The notes under the pieces were generated by a model. The model ran no database searches. It saw nothing but the letters and a program-made list of their open reading frames with translations, and was not told the DNA's origin. The translations under genes were made by a program, and so were the position numbers. DNA of 64,000 nucleotides from Tessaracoccus oleiagri (GTDB lineage Bacteria > Actinomycetota > Actinomycetes > Propionibacteriales > Propionibacteriaceae): assembly GCF_900103275.1 (NCBI RefSeq), contig NZ_FNGP01000002.1:496001-560000 (forward strand), written 5' to 3'. How positions within the stretch are numbered: the first letter of the stretch is position 1; every line of letters begins with the position of its first letter. Positions 34,401 to 42,893 of the stretch are shown here, one piece after another.

Positions 34401-34994
34401 GCTGACGTTGGGGGTGTTGAGGTAGTCGACCGCGACGGTGTGCTCCCCGTCGGTGGCGGACGCATCGAGGAACAGCTGCGCCACCTCAGCCAAGCCGTCG
34501 GACCCGATGACCGCGCTGGGGCCGCGGCGGTGCGTCGTGCCCTCGCCGTAGCCCTTGACGATGTCGCCGGCCTGCTTGACGCCGACGCCGTGCGCCGCGC
34601 CGGTGTCGTTGATGTCGAAGCCCTCGCCGTTGACGCCGGCGATGGCGCCCGCGCCCTCCAGCTGGTCGGTGAGCGTCGCCGTCGCCGCCACCTTGCCGGT
34701 GTCGACGTAGTCGAGCGTGACGGCCTCTTCCGTGAGGTCGAGCGTCATGATGTCGCCGCGGAGCCAGCCGTTCGGGGCGTAGCGGCTGAAGGACGTGTAG
34801 TGGATGCCGGGCGCGACGGTGGCGTCGCTGCGCTCGGCGAGGATCGTGCCGGACGGGGCGAGTGCCTCGTCGGGGATGGCGAGCTCAGCCGTGGACGGCT
34901 GGGGCGGGGCCGCGTGGGCGGTCGGCAGGAGCCAGGTGCACGCCATCGCGGCGGCGGCCGCGACGGCGAGGCTCCGGTTTCGGACCAGGGACAT
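31482..34994 (-). CDS. Secreted phosphodiester glycosidase / metallophosphoesterase fusion
   Basis: A 1170-residue secreted protein with a signal peptide (residues 1-28, ending AHA). Residues about 200-400 contain a NAGPA-type phosphodiester glycosidase domain (HPRTVLAVG, TVDGRQ, GMTEVETAQF, NLDGGGSSQ). Beta-rich segments follow, then a calcineurin-like phosphoesterase at about 785-1010 and C-terminal Ig-like parts. The phosphoesterase keeps GDWVDRG, GNHEM and FQHHPL but has DAQ in place of D-x-H and lacks a clear G-H-x-H. NAGPA-like enzymes remove GlcNAc-1-phosphate caps; the bacterial target, perhaps a wall polymer, is inferred. No LPXTG or lipobox. Confidence 0.85.
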   Translation of the reverse strand: MSLVRNRSLAVAAAAAMACTWLLPTAHAAPPQPSTAELAIPDEALAPSGTILAERSDATVAPGIHYTSFSRYAPNGWLRGDIMTLDLTEEAVTLDYVDTGKVAATATLTDQLEGAGAIAGVNGEGFDINDTGAAHGVGVKQAGDIVKGYGEGTTHRRGPSAVIGSDGLAEVAQLFLDASATDGEHTVAVDYLNTPNVSGSAVALFTPEWGDVAVQRTLNNPAATWQVLVRDGVVVSSAATIDAAGLAVGEQVLVGIGTKAAELARFTVGETITLDYEMRGSDDIAAAINGFFPVVIDGEIVTRNTTDLHPRTVLAVGDDGERMALMTVDGRQTASRGMTEVETAQFFLDLGYDDVLNLDGGGSSQLNARIAGDDEMTIRSNPSDGGERHTANSLGVFVAEGSNRVVGYKVAAANSDAPADADVSDDFVVMEGLTRELGAQAFNEVYAPVPSKPRWSEANGNITIDAATSGAETATVTGVEAGTTDVVVSRGHVQHEQPLVVIGAPVRLSSSTQQVSLPTQEQTGTFQVLGHDARGFSTWVEPADVELEYDAEQVEITAEGDRFRVKPLVESGAVVVTARVAGEETQLAVTIGLAREVVDELDTGEGWTAVRYPSAVPVPTFETAPGAGPDGRDALAFNYSMTGTTATRAAYLQYPERIDLTGTPQRMGLWVHGDGSGVWLRGNIYQAGATSPSTINFAYVTWTGWRYVEADIPAGLNMPLEFFRFYAVETNPAKQYSGRLMFQDLTLRAAPEVPALEVEAERNPAIVTGEALPEDWWQFAVVADAQFTADAPDSPVVEAARRSLREIVAREPEFIVVNGDWVDRGFPEDIALAKRVLEEEIPDDIPYFYVPGNHEMAGPGNLDAWTDEFGDPWYTLDHNGTRIIVRATPGYNYRSGGFDQLLDLKYQLADAAANDDIDNVIVFQHHPLTEKSATGGSTITDPYEKALVEEWFTEFHAATGKGVALHAAGTGTFEAAMFDGVHQFTNGNAGKGPNGSPDAGGFTGWSMVAVDPTPQEQWINVAYVPHADALEVSALEALQTGEAGAVSATVVQDGRRVPVAYPVSATFEVSDGAAYDHATGEFTAYRAGTHTLSVTVNDVTETVTIEVTGDDVAQPAEEPSVAPEPTVAPWQSKGKPELRPVGPNVGRGKGNAEVNVIDNDLFAIDGLPGA

Positions 34995-35096
34995 GCTTCT
35001 CCTCGAAACAGATGCTGGGGACCCCCAGACCGTATTGACCAGACATGATCGTTCGGCCTACGGAAGGTGTCGAGGAGGTAAACGTTTCCTGTCCCG

Positions 35097-35534
35097 CTAG
35101 TCGGCGTGCACCTCCACCCCCACGGCCTCCGCCTTCTTCCGCAGGCCGCCGTGGAAGCGTTCCTTGTCGATCACCGCGCGCTCGTGCCGGCCGGTGGTGA
35201 TCACGTCGCGCTCGTCGCGGGCGACGAACTCGAACTCCACCGTCCGGCCGTCCACCTTGGTGCAGGTGGTCTCGACGGTGACTGTCTGGCCGGGCAGCGT
35301 GGCGGCGGTGTGCGAGGCGTCGATGTGGGTGCCGACGGAGACCTGCCCGTGCTCGAGGTGGTGGGTCTCGTCGAGGTGCTCCATGCACGCCCACTCGATC
35401 AGCGCCACCATGTAGCCGGTGGCGAACACGTTGGGCACGGTCTGGAACTGCGGCGACTCCGGGAGCAGCCGCGGCACCGTGCGCTCGACGGGCACCTGGT
35501 ACGTCATCGTGGACTTGGATCCGACTTCGATCAT
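35097..35534 (-). CDS. Fluoroacetyl-CoA-thioesterase-like hotdog protein
   Basis: A 145-residue single hotdog domain. The segments ATGYMVALIEWACM and DASHTAATLPG carry Thr, Glu and His in the order of the FlK catalytic triad. FlK-type enzymes hydrolyse fluoroacetyl-CoA; most family members have other or unknown acyl-CoA substrates. ATG 35534 gives a protein of family length; the ribosome binding site is weak. It is divergent from the membrane protein gene. Confidence 0.8.
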   Translation of the reverse strand: MIEVGSKSTMTYQVPVERTVPRLLPESPQFQTVPNVFATGYMVALIEWACMEHLDETHHLEHGQVSVGTHIDASHTAATLPGQTVTVETTCTKVDGRTVEFEFVARDERDVITTGRHERAVIDKERFHGGLRKKAEAVGVEVHAD

Positions 35535-35588
35535 GGGACCAGTCAAGCAGGTCTTGTGCACCGCGCGGGACGGACGGACACTACTCGT

Positions 35589-36011
35589 ATGACCCGCCTA
35601 GCGCAGATCTTGGCCGGGCTCGAGGCACTGACGCTCGTGGTCGTGGGCGTCCTCGAGACCTTCTTCTTCCGCGCCGCGGCGCTGCACCCGATCTTCCTGA
35701 TCGAGCCCGACGAGCACGAGGCGGTCGACCTCTGGACGACGAACGTCGGCGTCTACAACATGCTCATGGGGTTGGCCGTCATCGCCGGACTGGTGCTCGT
35801 GCGGCGCGGACGTGTCGACACCGGCCGGACCCTGGTCCTGACGATCTCTGCCATGCACGTGGTGCTGGGCATCTCGCTGTTCATCACCGAGCCGCGACTG
35901 TGGCTCTCGGCCGTCGGCGAGTTCGGTCTGGCGCTCGCCGTCGTCCTGGCGATCACGCTCCCGGGCCGGAGCGGGAAGGAGTCACCGTGGGCACGCTCTC
36001 GTACGGCATGA
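35589..36011 (+). CDS. Small membrane protein, DUF1304-like
   Basis: A 140-residue protein with four membrane segments. The segment TTNVGVYNMLMGLAVIAGL between helices 1 and 2 resembles the NQGLYN motif of DUF1304 proteins, whose function is unknown. Its last 25 bases overlap the next gene, so the two are probably cotranscribed. Confidence 0.72.
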   Translation: MTRLAQILAGLEALTLVVVGVLETFFFRAAALHPIFLIEPDEHEAVDLWTTNVGVYNMLMGLAVIAGLVLVRRGRVDTGRTLVLTISAMHVVLGISLFITEPRLWLSAVGEFGLALAVVLAITLPGRSGKESPWARSRTA

Positions 36012-36547
36012 CGGCGTCGCTGGACGGCTTCGTCAACAGCGCGGACGGCACCTTCGACTGGGGCACCCCCGACGAGGAGGTGCACGACTTCATCCTCGAG
36101 CAGCAGCAGCGCATCGGCACCTACCTGATCGGGCGGCGGATGTTCGAGACGATGCGGGTGTGGGACGAGGACGACTTCGTGGCCGGGATGGAGGAGCCGT
36201 ACGTGCAGTTCACGCCCATCTGGCGGGCCGCCGACAAGATCGTGTTCTCCTCGTCGCTGGAGGACCCCGGCATCCCCCGCACGCGGGTGGAACGGTCGTT
36301 GGACATCGATGCGATCCGACGCCTGAAGTCGTCGAGCGCCAAGGACCTGGAGGTGGCCGGCCCGACGCTGGGCGCCGCCTTCCTGCGGGCCGGCATCGTC
36401 GACGAGCTGTGCCTCTACATCGCGCCCGTGGTCGTCGGCGGAGGCACGCGGCTGTTCCAGGAGGGCCTGAGCCTCAACCTGACCCTGCTCGAGGAGCGAC
36501 GCTTCGGCTCCGGCACCGTCTTCCTGCGCTACGGCGTGCTCTCCTGA
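35987..36547 (+). CDS. Dihydrofolate-reductase-like (RibD C-terminal) protein
   Basis: A 186-residue protein with the DHFR/RibD-C fold: TASLDGFVNSADGTFDW near the start, YLIGRRMFETM (NADPH-binding loop), and VVVGGGTRLF near the end. Stand-alone members of this family are common in actinomycetes and are mostly uncharacterised reductases rather than true DHFR. GTG 35987 follows GGAAGGAGTCACC. Confidence 0.85.
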   Translation: MGTLSYGMTASLDGFVNSADGTFDWGTPDEEVHDFILEQQQRIGTYLIGRRMFETMRVWDEDDFVAGMEEPYVQFTPIWRAADKIVFSSSLEDPGIPRTRVERSLDIDAIRRLKSSSAKDLEVAGPTLGAAFLRAGIVDELCLYIAPVVVGGGTRLFQEGLSLNLTLLEERRFGSGTVFLRYGVLS

Positions 36548-36563
36548 CGGAGCGCGGAGCAGG

Positions 36564-39500
36564 TCACGTGTCCTCGCGCAGCCGCTCCAACTCCTGCAGC
36601 AGCACCCACGAGTGGCTCAGCCCCACGCTCGGTTCGCTCCTCAGCTCGTCCACCAGCGCACGGATCTCGCCCAGCGTGCCGTCGTGCCGCTGCGCCCACC
36701 GGTCCACCTTCTCGGAGGAGGACTCGTCGCCGCCTGCCGCCAAGGCGTCCGCAGTGAGCGCGATCGCAAGCTCGTAGAGGTCGTGGCGCACGGAGGACTT
36801 CGCGACGGCGTCCCAGCGACTCTCGTTGGGCACGGCGTCGAGAAGCCCGAGGAGCTCGTCCATCCGGATCACCTCGGACAGCTGGTGGTGCGCCCGCGCC
36901 ACCTCCACCACGTCGGCGTCGAACCCGGCGGCCAACTCCACGATCGCCAGGCGGGACGACGAGTCGGCGAGCGTCCCCGACTGCTCCGCCAGCTCCCGGG
37001 GCGCCCCCTGTCGTTCGCGCTCCTCGACGTGCTCGAGGAACCGCCGGCGACCCTCGTCGCTGAACTGGGCCGACGGGTCCGCCAGCAGCCGCGCGACGGG
37101 CTCGCGGTAGCGGTCGAGTTCATCCGCGATCGCCCCGAGCGGCGGCTCGCGACGCAGCAGGTGCCAGACGGCCCGCTCGAGCAGCTGGCGGAACTCGATG
37201 AACAGTTCCGACTGCAGCGCGGCGTCCACCCTCCCGTCGAGCTCCTCCACCGCGCGGACGTAGGACTTCTGGTCGAACACCTCACGGGCCACGACGTAGG
37301 CCCGCGCCACGTCGGCCATCGAAGCGCCGGTCTCCTCCATGGCCCGGTGGGCGAAGCTGATCCCGCCCCTGTTGACCAGCGAGTTCGCGATCCGGGTGGC
37401 GATGATCTCCCGGCGCAACGGGTGCCGGGCGATCGCGTCGGCGAACTCGTGCAGCGGTGCGGGGAAGTATTCGACGAGTTCGCGCTCGAACCATGGGTCG
37501 TCGGGCACGTCGGAGGCGAGCAGCGCCTCCTTCATCGCGAGCTTCGCGTACGCGATGAGCACCGCGAACTCGGGCGACGTGAGTCCGTGGCCGTCCTTGG
37601 CGCGCTGGCCCAACTGGGCATGGGTGGGCAGCGACTCGAGGCTCCGCTCCAACGCGCCCCGCTTCTCGAGCCAGTCCATCAGCCGCCCGTGTGCGCGGAC
37701 CATCGCCGGGCCGAGGTGCCGCGCGTTGGCGAGCAGGATGTTCTGCTCGTAGTTGGTCCGCAGCACCCGCCGGGCCACCTCGTCGGTCATGGACGCGAGG
37801 AGGTCGTTGCGCTGCCGACCGGTCAGCCGTCCCTCCGCGACCACCTTGTCGAGAAGGATCTTGATGTTGACCTCGTGGTCCGACGAGTCGACGCCGGCCG
37901 AGTTGTCGATCGCGTCGGTGTTGATGTGGACCCCGTGCTGCGCGGCCTCCACCCGCCCGCGCTGGCTCGCGCCGAGGTTGCCGCCCTCGGCGAAGACGCG
38001 GCACCGCAACTCGTCGCCGTTGATCCGCACGCCGTTGTTGGCACGGTCGCCGATCTCCGCGTCCTGTTCGGTGGAGGCCTTCACGTACGTGCCGATGCCG
38101 CCGTTCCACAGCAGGTCCACGTCGGCGCGGAGGACCGCGCGAACCAGTTCGGCCGGGGTGACCTCGTCGGCCTCCCCGAGTGGCAGCACGGCGCGCATCT
38201 CGGCGGTGACCGCCACCGCCTTGGCGTCGCGCGGGAACACACCGCCGCCGGGGCTGATCAGCTCAGCCGAGTAGTCGGCCCACGAGGAGGTCGGAAGGTG
38301 GAACAGCCTTCGCCGCTCCTCGTAGGAGGTCGCGGCATCCGGATTCGGGTCGACGAAGACGTGGCGGTGGTCGAACGCGGCGACGAGGCGGATGTGCTTG
38401 CTCTGCAGCATGCCGTTGCCGAACACGTCGCCGCTCATGTCGCCGATGCCCACGACGGTGATGTCCTCGTGGTCCGGATCCACGCCGAGCTCGAGGAAGT
38501 GGCGCCTCACCGACTCCCACGCCCCGCGGGCGGTGATGCCCATCTCCTTGTGGTCGTAGCCGGTGGCGCCGCCGGAGGCGAAGGCGTCGCCCAGCCAGTA
38601 CCCGTGGGCGAGCGAGACCTCGTTGGCCACGTCGGAGAACGACGCGGTGCCCTTGTCCGCGGCGACGACGAGGTAGGTGTCGTCGGCGTCGTGGCGCACC
38701 ACGTCCCGCGGCGGCACCACCTCGCCGCCGACGAGGTTGTCCGTCACCGACAGCAGCGCCGCGACGAACCGGCGGTACGCGTCCTCGCCCCGCGCCAACC
38801 AGGCGCGACGATCACGCTGCGGATCGGGCAGGCGCTTCGGGAAGAAGCATCCCTTGGCGCCGGTGGGCACGATGACCGCGTTCTTCACCATCTGCGCCTT
38901 GACGAGGCCGAGCACCTCGGTGCGGAAGTCGTCGGGGCGGTCCGACCAGCGCAGTCCGCCGCGGGCCACGCGCCCGAAGCGGAAATGCACGCCCTCGAGC
39001 TGCGTGCCGTACACCCACACCTCGAACCGTGGCCGCGGCGGGGCGAGATGGGGCACCTTCCCCGGCTCGAGCTTGAAGGCGATCGTCTCCGGGGGCACGG
39101 TGTCCCCGTCGGGCCCCGGCTGGTAGAAGCTGGTGCGCACGCCCGCGCGGATCACGTGGACGAGGGCACGGATGACGCGGTCGTGGTCGAGACTCGGCAC
39201 GGCCTCGAGCCCGGCATCGACGAGGTCCGCCGCCCGCTGCGTGAGCTCCTCCCTGCCGCCGTCGACGTCCGGACGGAAGCGCGCCTCGAACACCGCCACC
39301 ACGTCGTCGGCGATCGCGGCGTTGTGGGTGAGTGCGTCCATCAGCGTGGTCTTCGAGTAGTGCGTCGTCTGCCGCAGGTAGGCCGTGAGCATCCGGAGCA
39401 CGACGACCTGCTGCCAGGACAGCCCCACCGTGCCCACCAACTGGTTCAGCCGGTCGCTCTCCGCCCGGCCCTGCCACACCGCGTGCAGCGCATCGACGAA

Positions 39501-41354
39501 CCGGCCGTCGGTCCCGCCGCAACGGTCCCAGTAGTCCTCGGACTCGGCGCTCACCCCGAAGTCGAGGATGTAGCCCGTCGGCCCGTCGGCGGCGCGGACC
39601 GTGTAGGGGCGCTCGTCGCTGACCCGGAGCCCGAAGTCGAGGAGCACCGGCAGGACCTCGGTGAGCGCCAGTTCACGGCCGCAGTACAGCCGGAGCCGCC
39701 GTTCCCCGTCGGGCGCGCCCTGCTCCTGGTAGAGGCTGGCCATGATGCCCCCGAGCGGGACCGCCTGCAGGAAGCGGATGTCGACGGCGGCGGCGCGCGG
39801 GCGGTGCGTCGCCTTGTACGCCTCGTCGAGGCCCGGCCCCCAGCGTTCGACGAGGCGGGACCCCTCCACATCCCCGAACTCGGCTTCCATGGCCTGCGCC
39901 CACTCGCCCTCCCACGTGCGGACCGCGTCCCGCAGCCACTCCTCCAGTTCGTCGAGGTTGACGGGGGCGTTGGCCAGTGCCGCGTCGCGCCGGACCACGT
40001 AGTAGACCATGGCGGGCATCGCGTCACTGACCCGCGTGGAGTACTCGACACCCGAGCCCTGCAGCGCACGCATCAGGATCTCCTGGACCCGGACCCGGAC
40101 CGCCGTGTTGTACCGCTCACGGGGCATCAGGACGGTGCAGGACAGGAAGCGCCCGTAGTCGTCGGCGCGGGCGAACAGCTGCGTCTGGCCCCGGAACCTG
40201 ACCGCCACGATGTTCCTGGCTACGTCCGCGAGGAAGTCGGCGTCGGCCTGGAAGACCTCGTCGCGTGGGTACGACTCCAGCACACTCCGCACGTCGCGGC
40301 CGGAGTGCGTGTCGGCGGGGTAGCCGCTGATCTCCAACACGCGGGCCAACTTGGTCCGGACCACCGGGATGTCGCTGAGCGGCGCGTGCATGGCGAGCGA
40401 CGTGAACAGCCCGAGGAACCGGTGCTCCCCGTTGACCACGCCGTCGGGCCCGAAGGTCTTGATGCCGACGTAGTCCATGTAGGACGCGCGGTGGACGGTG
40501 GAGCGGGTGTTGGCCTTGGAGACGATCAACACTCGGGGCTCGCGGGCCTTCTCGGCGATCACGCCCGTGAGCCGGCGGCTCGGAGTGCCGCCCTCCTTGC
40601 GCAGCAGCCCCAACCCGGTGCCGGGCATCTGCTCGAGCAAGCCGCCGGTCGGGGCGTCGGTGAACGAGTACTGCCGGTAGCCCAGGAAGAGGAAGTGGTC
40701 GTCGACGAGCCACTCCAGCAGGTCGGCCGCTTCCTCGCGTTCCCCGGCCGGCACGGCGTCCGGCCCCTCCCGCAGGGCGGCGGCGATGGCGGCGGCCCGG
40801 TCGGTCATCGACTTCCAGTCCGTCACCGCGGCGGCGACGTCCGCGAGCACCCGCTCGATCCGGGCGACGAGGCGGGCGATCGCCTCCGGGTCGGTCAGTC
40901 GCTCCACCTCGACGTGCACCCACGACTCCGGGATGCCGTCAGGGTCAGGCCCCACGAGGGTGCCGTCCTCGTCCCTGGCCACCCTCGGCTGCGGGTGGAC
41001 CAGGAGCCGGATCTCCAGGCCCTGCTGCCCCAGCTCGGCCATGAGCGAGTCGACGATGAACGGCCGGTCGTCGCAGACCACCTGCACCACCGTGCCGCCG
41101 GTGGACCAGCCGTGGGCCTCCACCGTCGGCGTGAAGGAGCGGACCAGCACCTCGCCCCGCTGCCGCCTCCGGGCGAGCGACCAGTGGCTCAGCACGACGC
41201 CGCGCAGGTCCTCGGGCTGACGTTCGACGAGGTCGTCGGTCAGCACGTCGCGGTAGTAGAGCGCGAGGAACTCGGCGCTGACCGCTGCTGAAGGCCCGAG
41301 GCCATCGGCAGTCTCGGCGAGTAGGGCGTGTCGGTGTTCTTCAAGGACGCTCAT
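36564..41354 (-). CDS. gdh: NAD-dependent glutamate dehydrogenase, large (about 180 kDa) class
   Basis: A 1596-residue L-glutamate dehydrogenase of the large class known from Streptomyces. Three N-terminal ACT-like regulatory regions (residues about 1-500), then the catalytic core with APTGAKGCFFPKR (active-site Lys), GDMSGDVFGNGMLQS, WNGGIGTYVK and EGGNLGASQRGR, and a C-terminal helical region. It degrades glutamate to 2-oxoglutarate and ammonia with NAD. Full length, no frameshift. It converges on the DHFR-like gene with 16 bases between. Confidence 0.96.
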   Translation of the reverse strand: MSVLEEHRHALLAETADGLGPSAAVSAEFLALYYRDVLTDDLVERQPEDLRGVVLSHWSLARRRQRGEVLVRSFTPTVEAHGWSTGGTVVQVVCDDRPFIVDSLMAELGQQGLEIRLLVHPQPRVARDEDGTLVGPDPDGIPESWVHVEVERLTDPEAIARLVARIERVLADVAAAVTDWKSMTDRAAAIAAALREGPDAVPAGEREEAADLLEWLVDDHFLFLGYRQYSFTDAPTGGLLEQMPGTGLGLLRKEGGTPSRRLTGVIAEKAREPRVLIVSKANTRSTVHRASYMDYVGIKTFGPDGVVNGEHRFLGLFTSLAMHAPLSDIPVVRTKLARVLEISGYPADTHSGRDVRSVLESYPRDEVFQADADFLADVARNIVAVRFRGQTQLFARADDYGRFLSCTVLMPRERYNTAVRVRVQEILMRALQGSGVEYSTRVSDAMPAMVYYVVRRDAALANAPVNLDELEEWLRDAVRTWEGEWAQAMEAEFGDVEGSRLVERWGPGLDEAYKATHRPRAAAVDIRFLQAVPLGGIMASLYQEQGAPDGERRLRLYCGRELALTEVLPVLLDFGLRVSDERPYTVRAADGPTGYILDFGVSAESEDYWDRCGGTDGRFVDALHAVWQGRAESDRLNQLVGTVGLSWQQVVVLRMLTAYLRQTTHYSKTTLMDALTHNAAIADDVVAVFEARFRPDVDGGREELTQRAADLVDAGLEAVPSLDHDRVIRALVHVIRAGVRTSFYQPGPDGDTVPPETIAFKLEPGKVPHLAPPRPRFEVWVYGTQLEGVHFRFGRVARGGLRWSDRPDDFRTEVLGLVKAQMVKNAVIVPTGAKGCFFPKRLPDPQRDRRAWLARGEDAYRRFVAALLSVTDNLVGGEVVPPRDVVRHDADDTYLVVAADKGTASFSDVANEVSLAHGYWLGDAFASGGATGYDHKEMGITARGAWESVRRHFLELGVDPDHEDITVVGIGDMSGDVFGNGMLQSKHIRLVAAFDHRHVFVDPNPDAATSYEERRRLFHLPTSSWADYSAELISPGGGVFPRDAKAVAVTAEMRAVLPLGEADEVTPAELVRAVLRADVDLLWNGGIGTYVKASTEQDAEIGDRANNGVRINGDELRCRVFAEGGNLGASQRGRVEAAQHGVHINTDAIDNSAGVDSSDHEVNIKILLDKVVAEGRLTGRQRNDLLASMTDEVARRVLRTNYEQNILLANARHLGPAMVRAHGRLMDWLEKRGALERSLESLPTHAQLGQRAKDGHGLTSPEFAVLIAYAKLAMKEALLASDVPDDPWFERELVEYFPAPLHEFADAIARHPLRREIIATRIANSLVNRGGISFAHRAMEETGASMADVARAYVVAREVFDQKSYVRAVEELDGRVDAALQSELFIEFRQLLERAVWHLLRREPPLGAIADELDRYREPVARLLADPSAQFSDEGRRRFLEHVEERERQGAPRELAEQSGTLADSSSRLAIVELAAGFDADVVEVARAHHQLSEVIRMDELLGLLDAVPNESRWDAVAKSSVRHDLYELAIALTADALAAGGDESSSEKVDRWAQRHDGTLGEIRALVDELRSEPSVGLSHSWVLLQELERLREDT

Positions 41355-41405
41355 CGTCGGCCATCCCTTGTGCTCGGACGTCAGTGGGCTTCGGTGCCCA
41401 TCCGG

Positions 41406-42644
41406 TCAGCCTAGTCGGGAACGGTCCCGCCGGGCGCGAGTCGCGATCGCCAGCAGCACGAGGAGCACCGCCGCGGCCAGCAGGTTGATCCCGACGAAGC
41501 CGTAGAGCGCCAGGACGGTGCCGGTGGCCGCGGTCACCGCGGCCGCGCCGAAGTTCATCAGCGCGTCCACCGTGCCCTGGAAGGGAACGCGCGCCGTGGG
41601 CTCCACGGCACCGACGACGATGGCTGAGCCGGCGATCAAGGTGCAGGACCAGGCGACGCCGAGGAGGAAGAGCGTCGGGATCAGTCGCACGAGGCTGGAC
41701 TCCCCCAGCGCGTCGAGGATCCCGACGAGGAACGTCACCAGGAAGAGCACCATGCCGAGGTACACCACCTTCGTGGGGCCGAACCGGTCGGACAGCCAGC
41801 CCACCACCGGCGACAGCCCGTACATGCCGAGGATGTGGCCGGAGATCACGACGCCGACGACGGTGAGCGACATGTCCTGGTGGTGCATGTGCAGGGGCGT
41901 CATCACCATAACGGCCACCATCATGATCTGGCCCGCCACGACGGCGGTCATGCCGAAGAACGCCGTGGGCCTCGCCCACGCCATCCGGAGGCACTCGAGC
42001 ATCGACAGGTCCTCGCCGCTGCCACTGGTCTCGGCGAGCGGCCGCTGTGGCTCCCGCATCGTGGCGGTCACCAGCGTCGCGAGGGCGAACGACACCAAGG
42101 AGAAGAGGTAGGGTCCGACGAGTCCGTTCATCCCCAGCACGCGGCCCAGCGCCGCGCCGGGCGCGGTGAGCTGCGGCCCGGCGACGGAACCCACTGTGGT
42201 GGCCCAGATGACGATGGACATGGCCCGCGCGCGCTGGTCGACGGGTGCGAGATCCGTCGCGGCATAACGAGACTGAAGCCCCGCAGCCGTGGCGGAGCCG
42301 AACAGCGTCAGCCCCAGGAAGAGCACGACGAGCACGTCCAGCTGCGCGCCGAGAAGGATCAGGAGCGCGCCGACCGCGCCGAGTCCGAACCCGAGCGCGA
42401 GTGCCGTCCGACGGCCTCGCCGGCTCGCCAGCTTCGAGAGGGGGAAGCCGACCAGGCCGGCTCCGAGGATCGTCGCCGTCTGCGCGAACCCGGCCAGCGC
42501 CGTGCTGCCGGAGATGTCCTCGACGAGGATGGCGCCGACCGCCACGCCCGAGGCGATACCGACACCCGACAGGAGTTGGGCAGTGGCCAGCCGCCAGTGG
42601 TTGGGGCCGAACGCGGGGTCGACCGGTTCGTGGTGGTGCGTCAC
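41406..42644 (-). CDS. MFS transporter
   Basis: A 412-residue twelve-helix MFS protein; LASRRGRRTAL corresponds to motif A between helices 2 and 3, and a duplicate form DRFGPTKVV lies in the second half. Probably an efflux protein; no substrate can be inferred. The open frame reaches into the tRNA gene, so I set the start at GTG 42644, beyond the tRNA 3-prime end. Confidence 0.85.
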   Translation of the reverse strand: MTHHHEPVDPAFGPNHWRLATAQLLSGVGIASGVAVGAILVEDISGSTALAGFAQTATILGAGLVGFPLSKLASRRGRRTALALGFGLGAVGALLILLGAQLDVLVVLFLGLTLFGSATAAGLQSRYAATDLAPVDQRARAMSIVIWATTVGSVAGPQLTAPGAALGRVLGMNGLVGPYLFSLVSFALATLVTATMREPQRPLAETSGSGEDLSMLECLRMAWARPTAFFGMTAVVAGQIMMVAVMVMTPLHMHHQDMSLTVVGVVISGHILGMYGLSPVVGWLSDRFGPTKVVYLGMVLFLVTFLVGILDALGESSLVRLIPTLFLLGVAWSCTLIAGSAIVVGAVEPTARVPFQGTVDALMNFGAAAVTAATGTVLALYGFVGINLLAAAVLLVLLAIATRARRDRSRLG

Positions 42645-42680
42645 GTCAGTGCCAGAGCTTCCTGTTGTCGGTCCGGCCGA

Positions 42681-42762
42681 TGGCACCCCGGGCAGGAGTC
42701 GAACCTGCTTCGCTAATCCTGATTCAAAGTCAGGCGGGCCCTACCGAAAGACCAACCGGGGT
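42681..42762 (-). tRNA. tRNA-Gln (UUG), atypical shape, CCA encoded
   Basis: Acceptor ACCCCGG / CCGGGGT, discriminator G and encoded CCA at 42681-42683; T arm GCAGG-TTCGACT-CCTGC; anticodon stem CCTGA / TCAGG with loop CTTTGAA, giving anticodon UUG. The body is 79 bases: the variable loop is nine bases (ATTAGCGAA) and one extra base sits between the D and anticodon stems. I call Gln from the anticodon; the shape is unusual. Confidence 0.7.
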
Positions 42763-42893
42763 TCAGCCCCGAGGGGCTCGCCCAAGTCTAGGACACCGGT
42801 TCCCGTCCGGCCACTTGGACACGGTTCTCCACAGACCGCGCGAACGCTGGAACGACGACGGGCGATGCGACCATCATGGGGCGAGGAGGTCAC

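Noticed and set aside
34995-35096. AAACGTTT palindrome and CTGGGG-A-CCCCAG hairpin upstream of the secreted phosphodiesterase gene
   Set aside because: Too short and too isolated to assign as operator or terminator without other copies.
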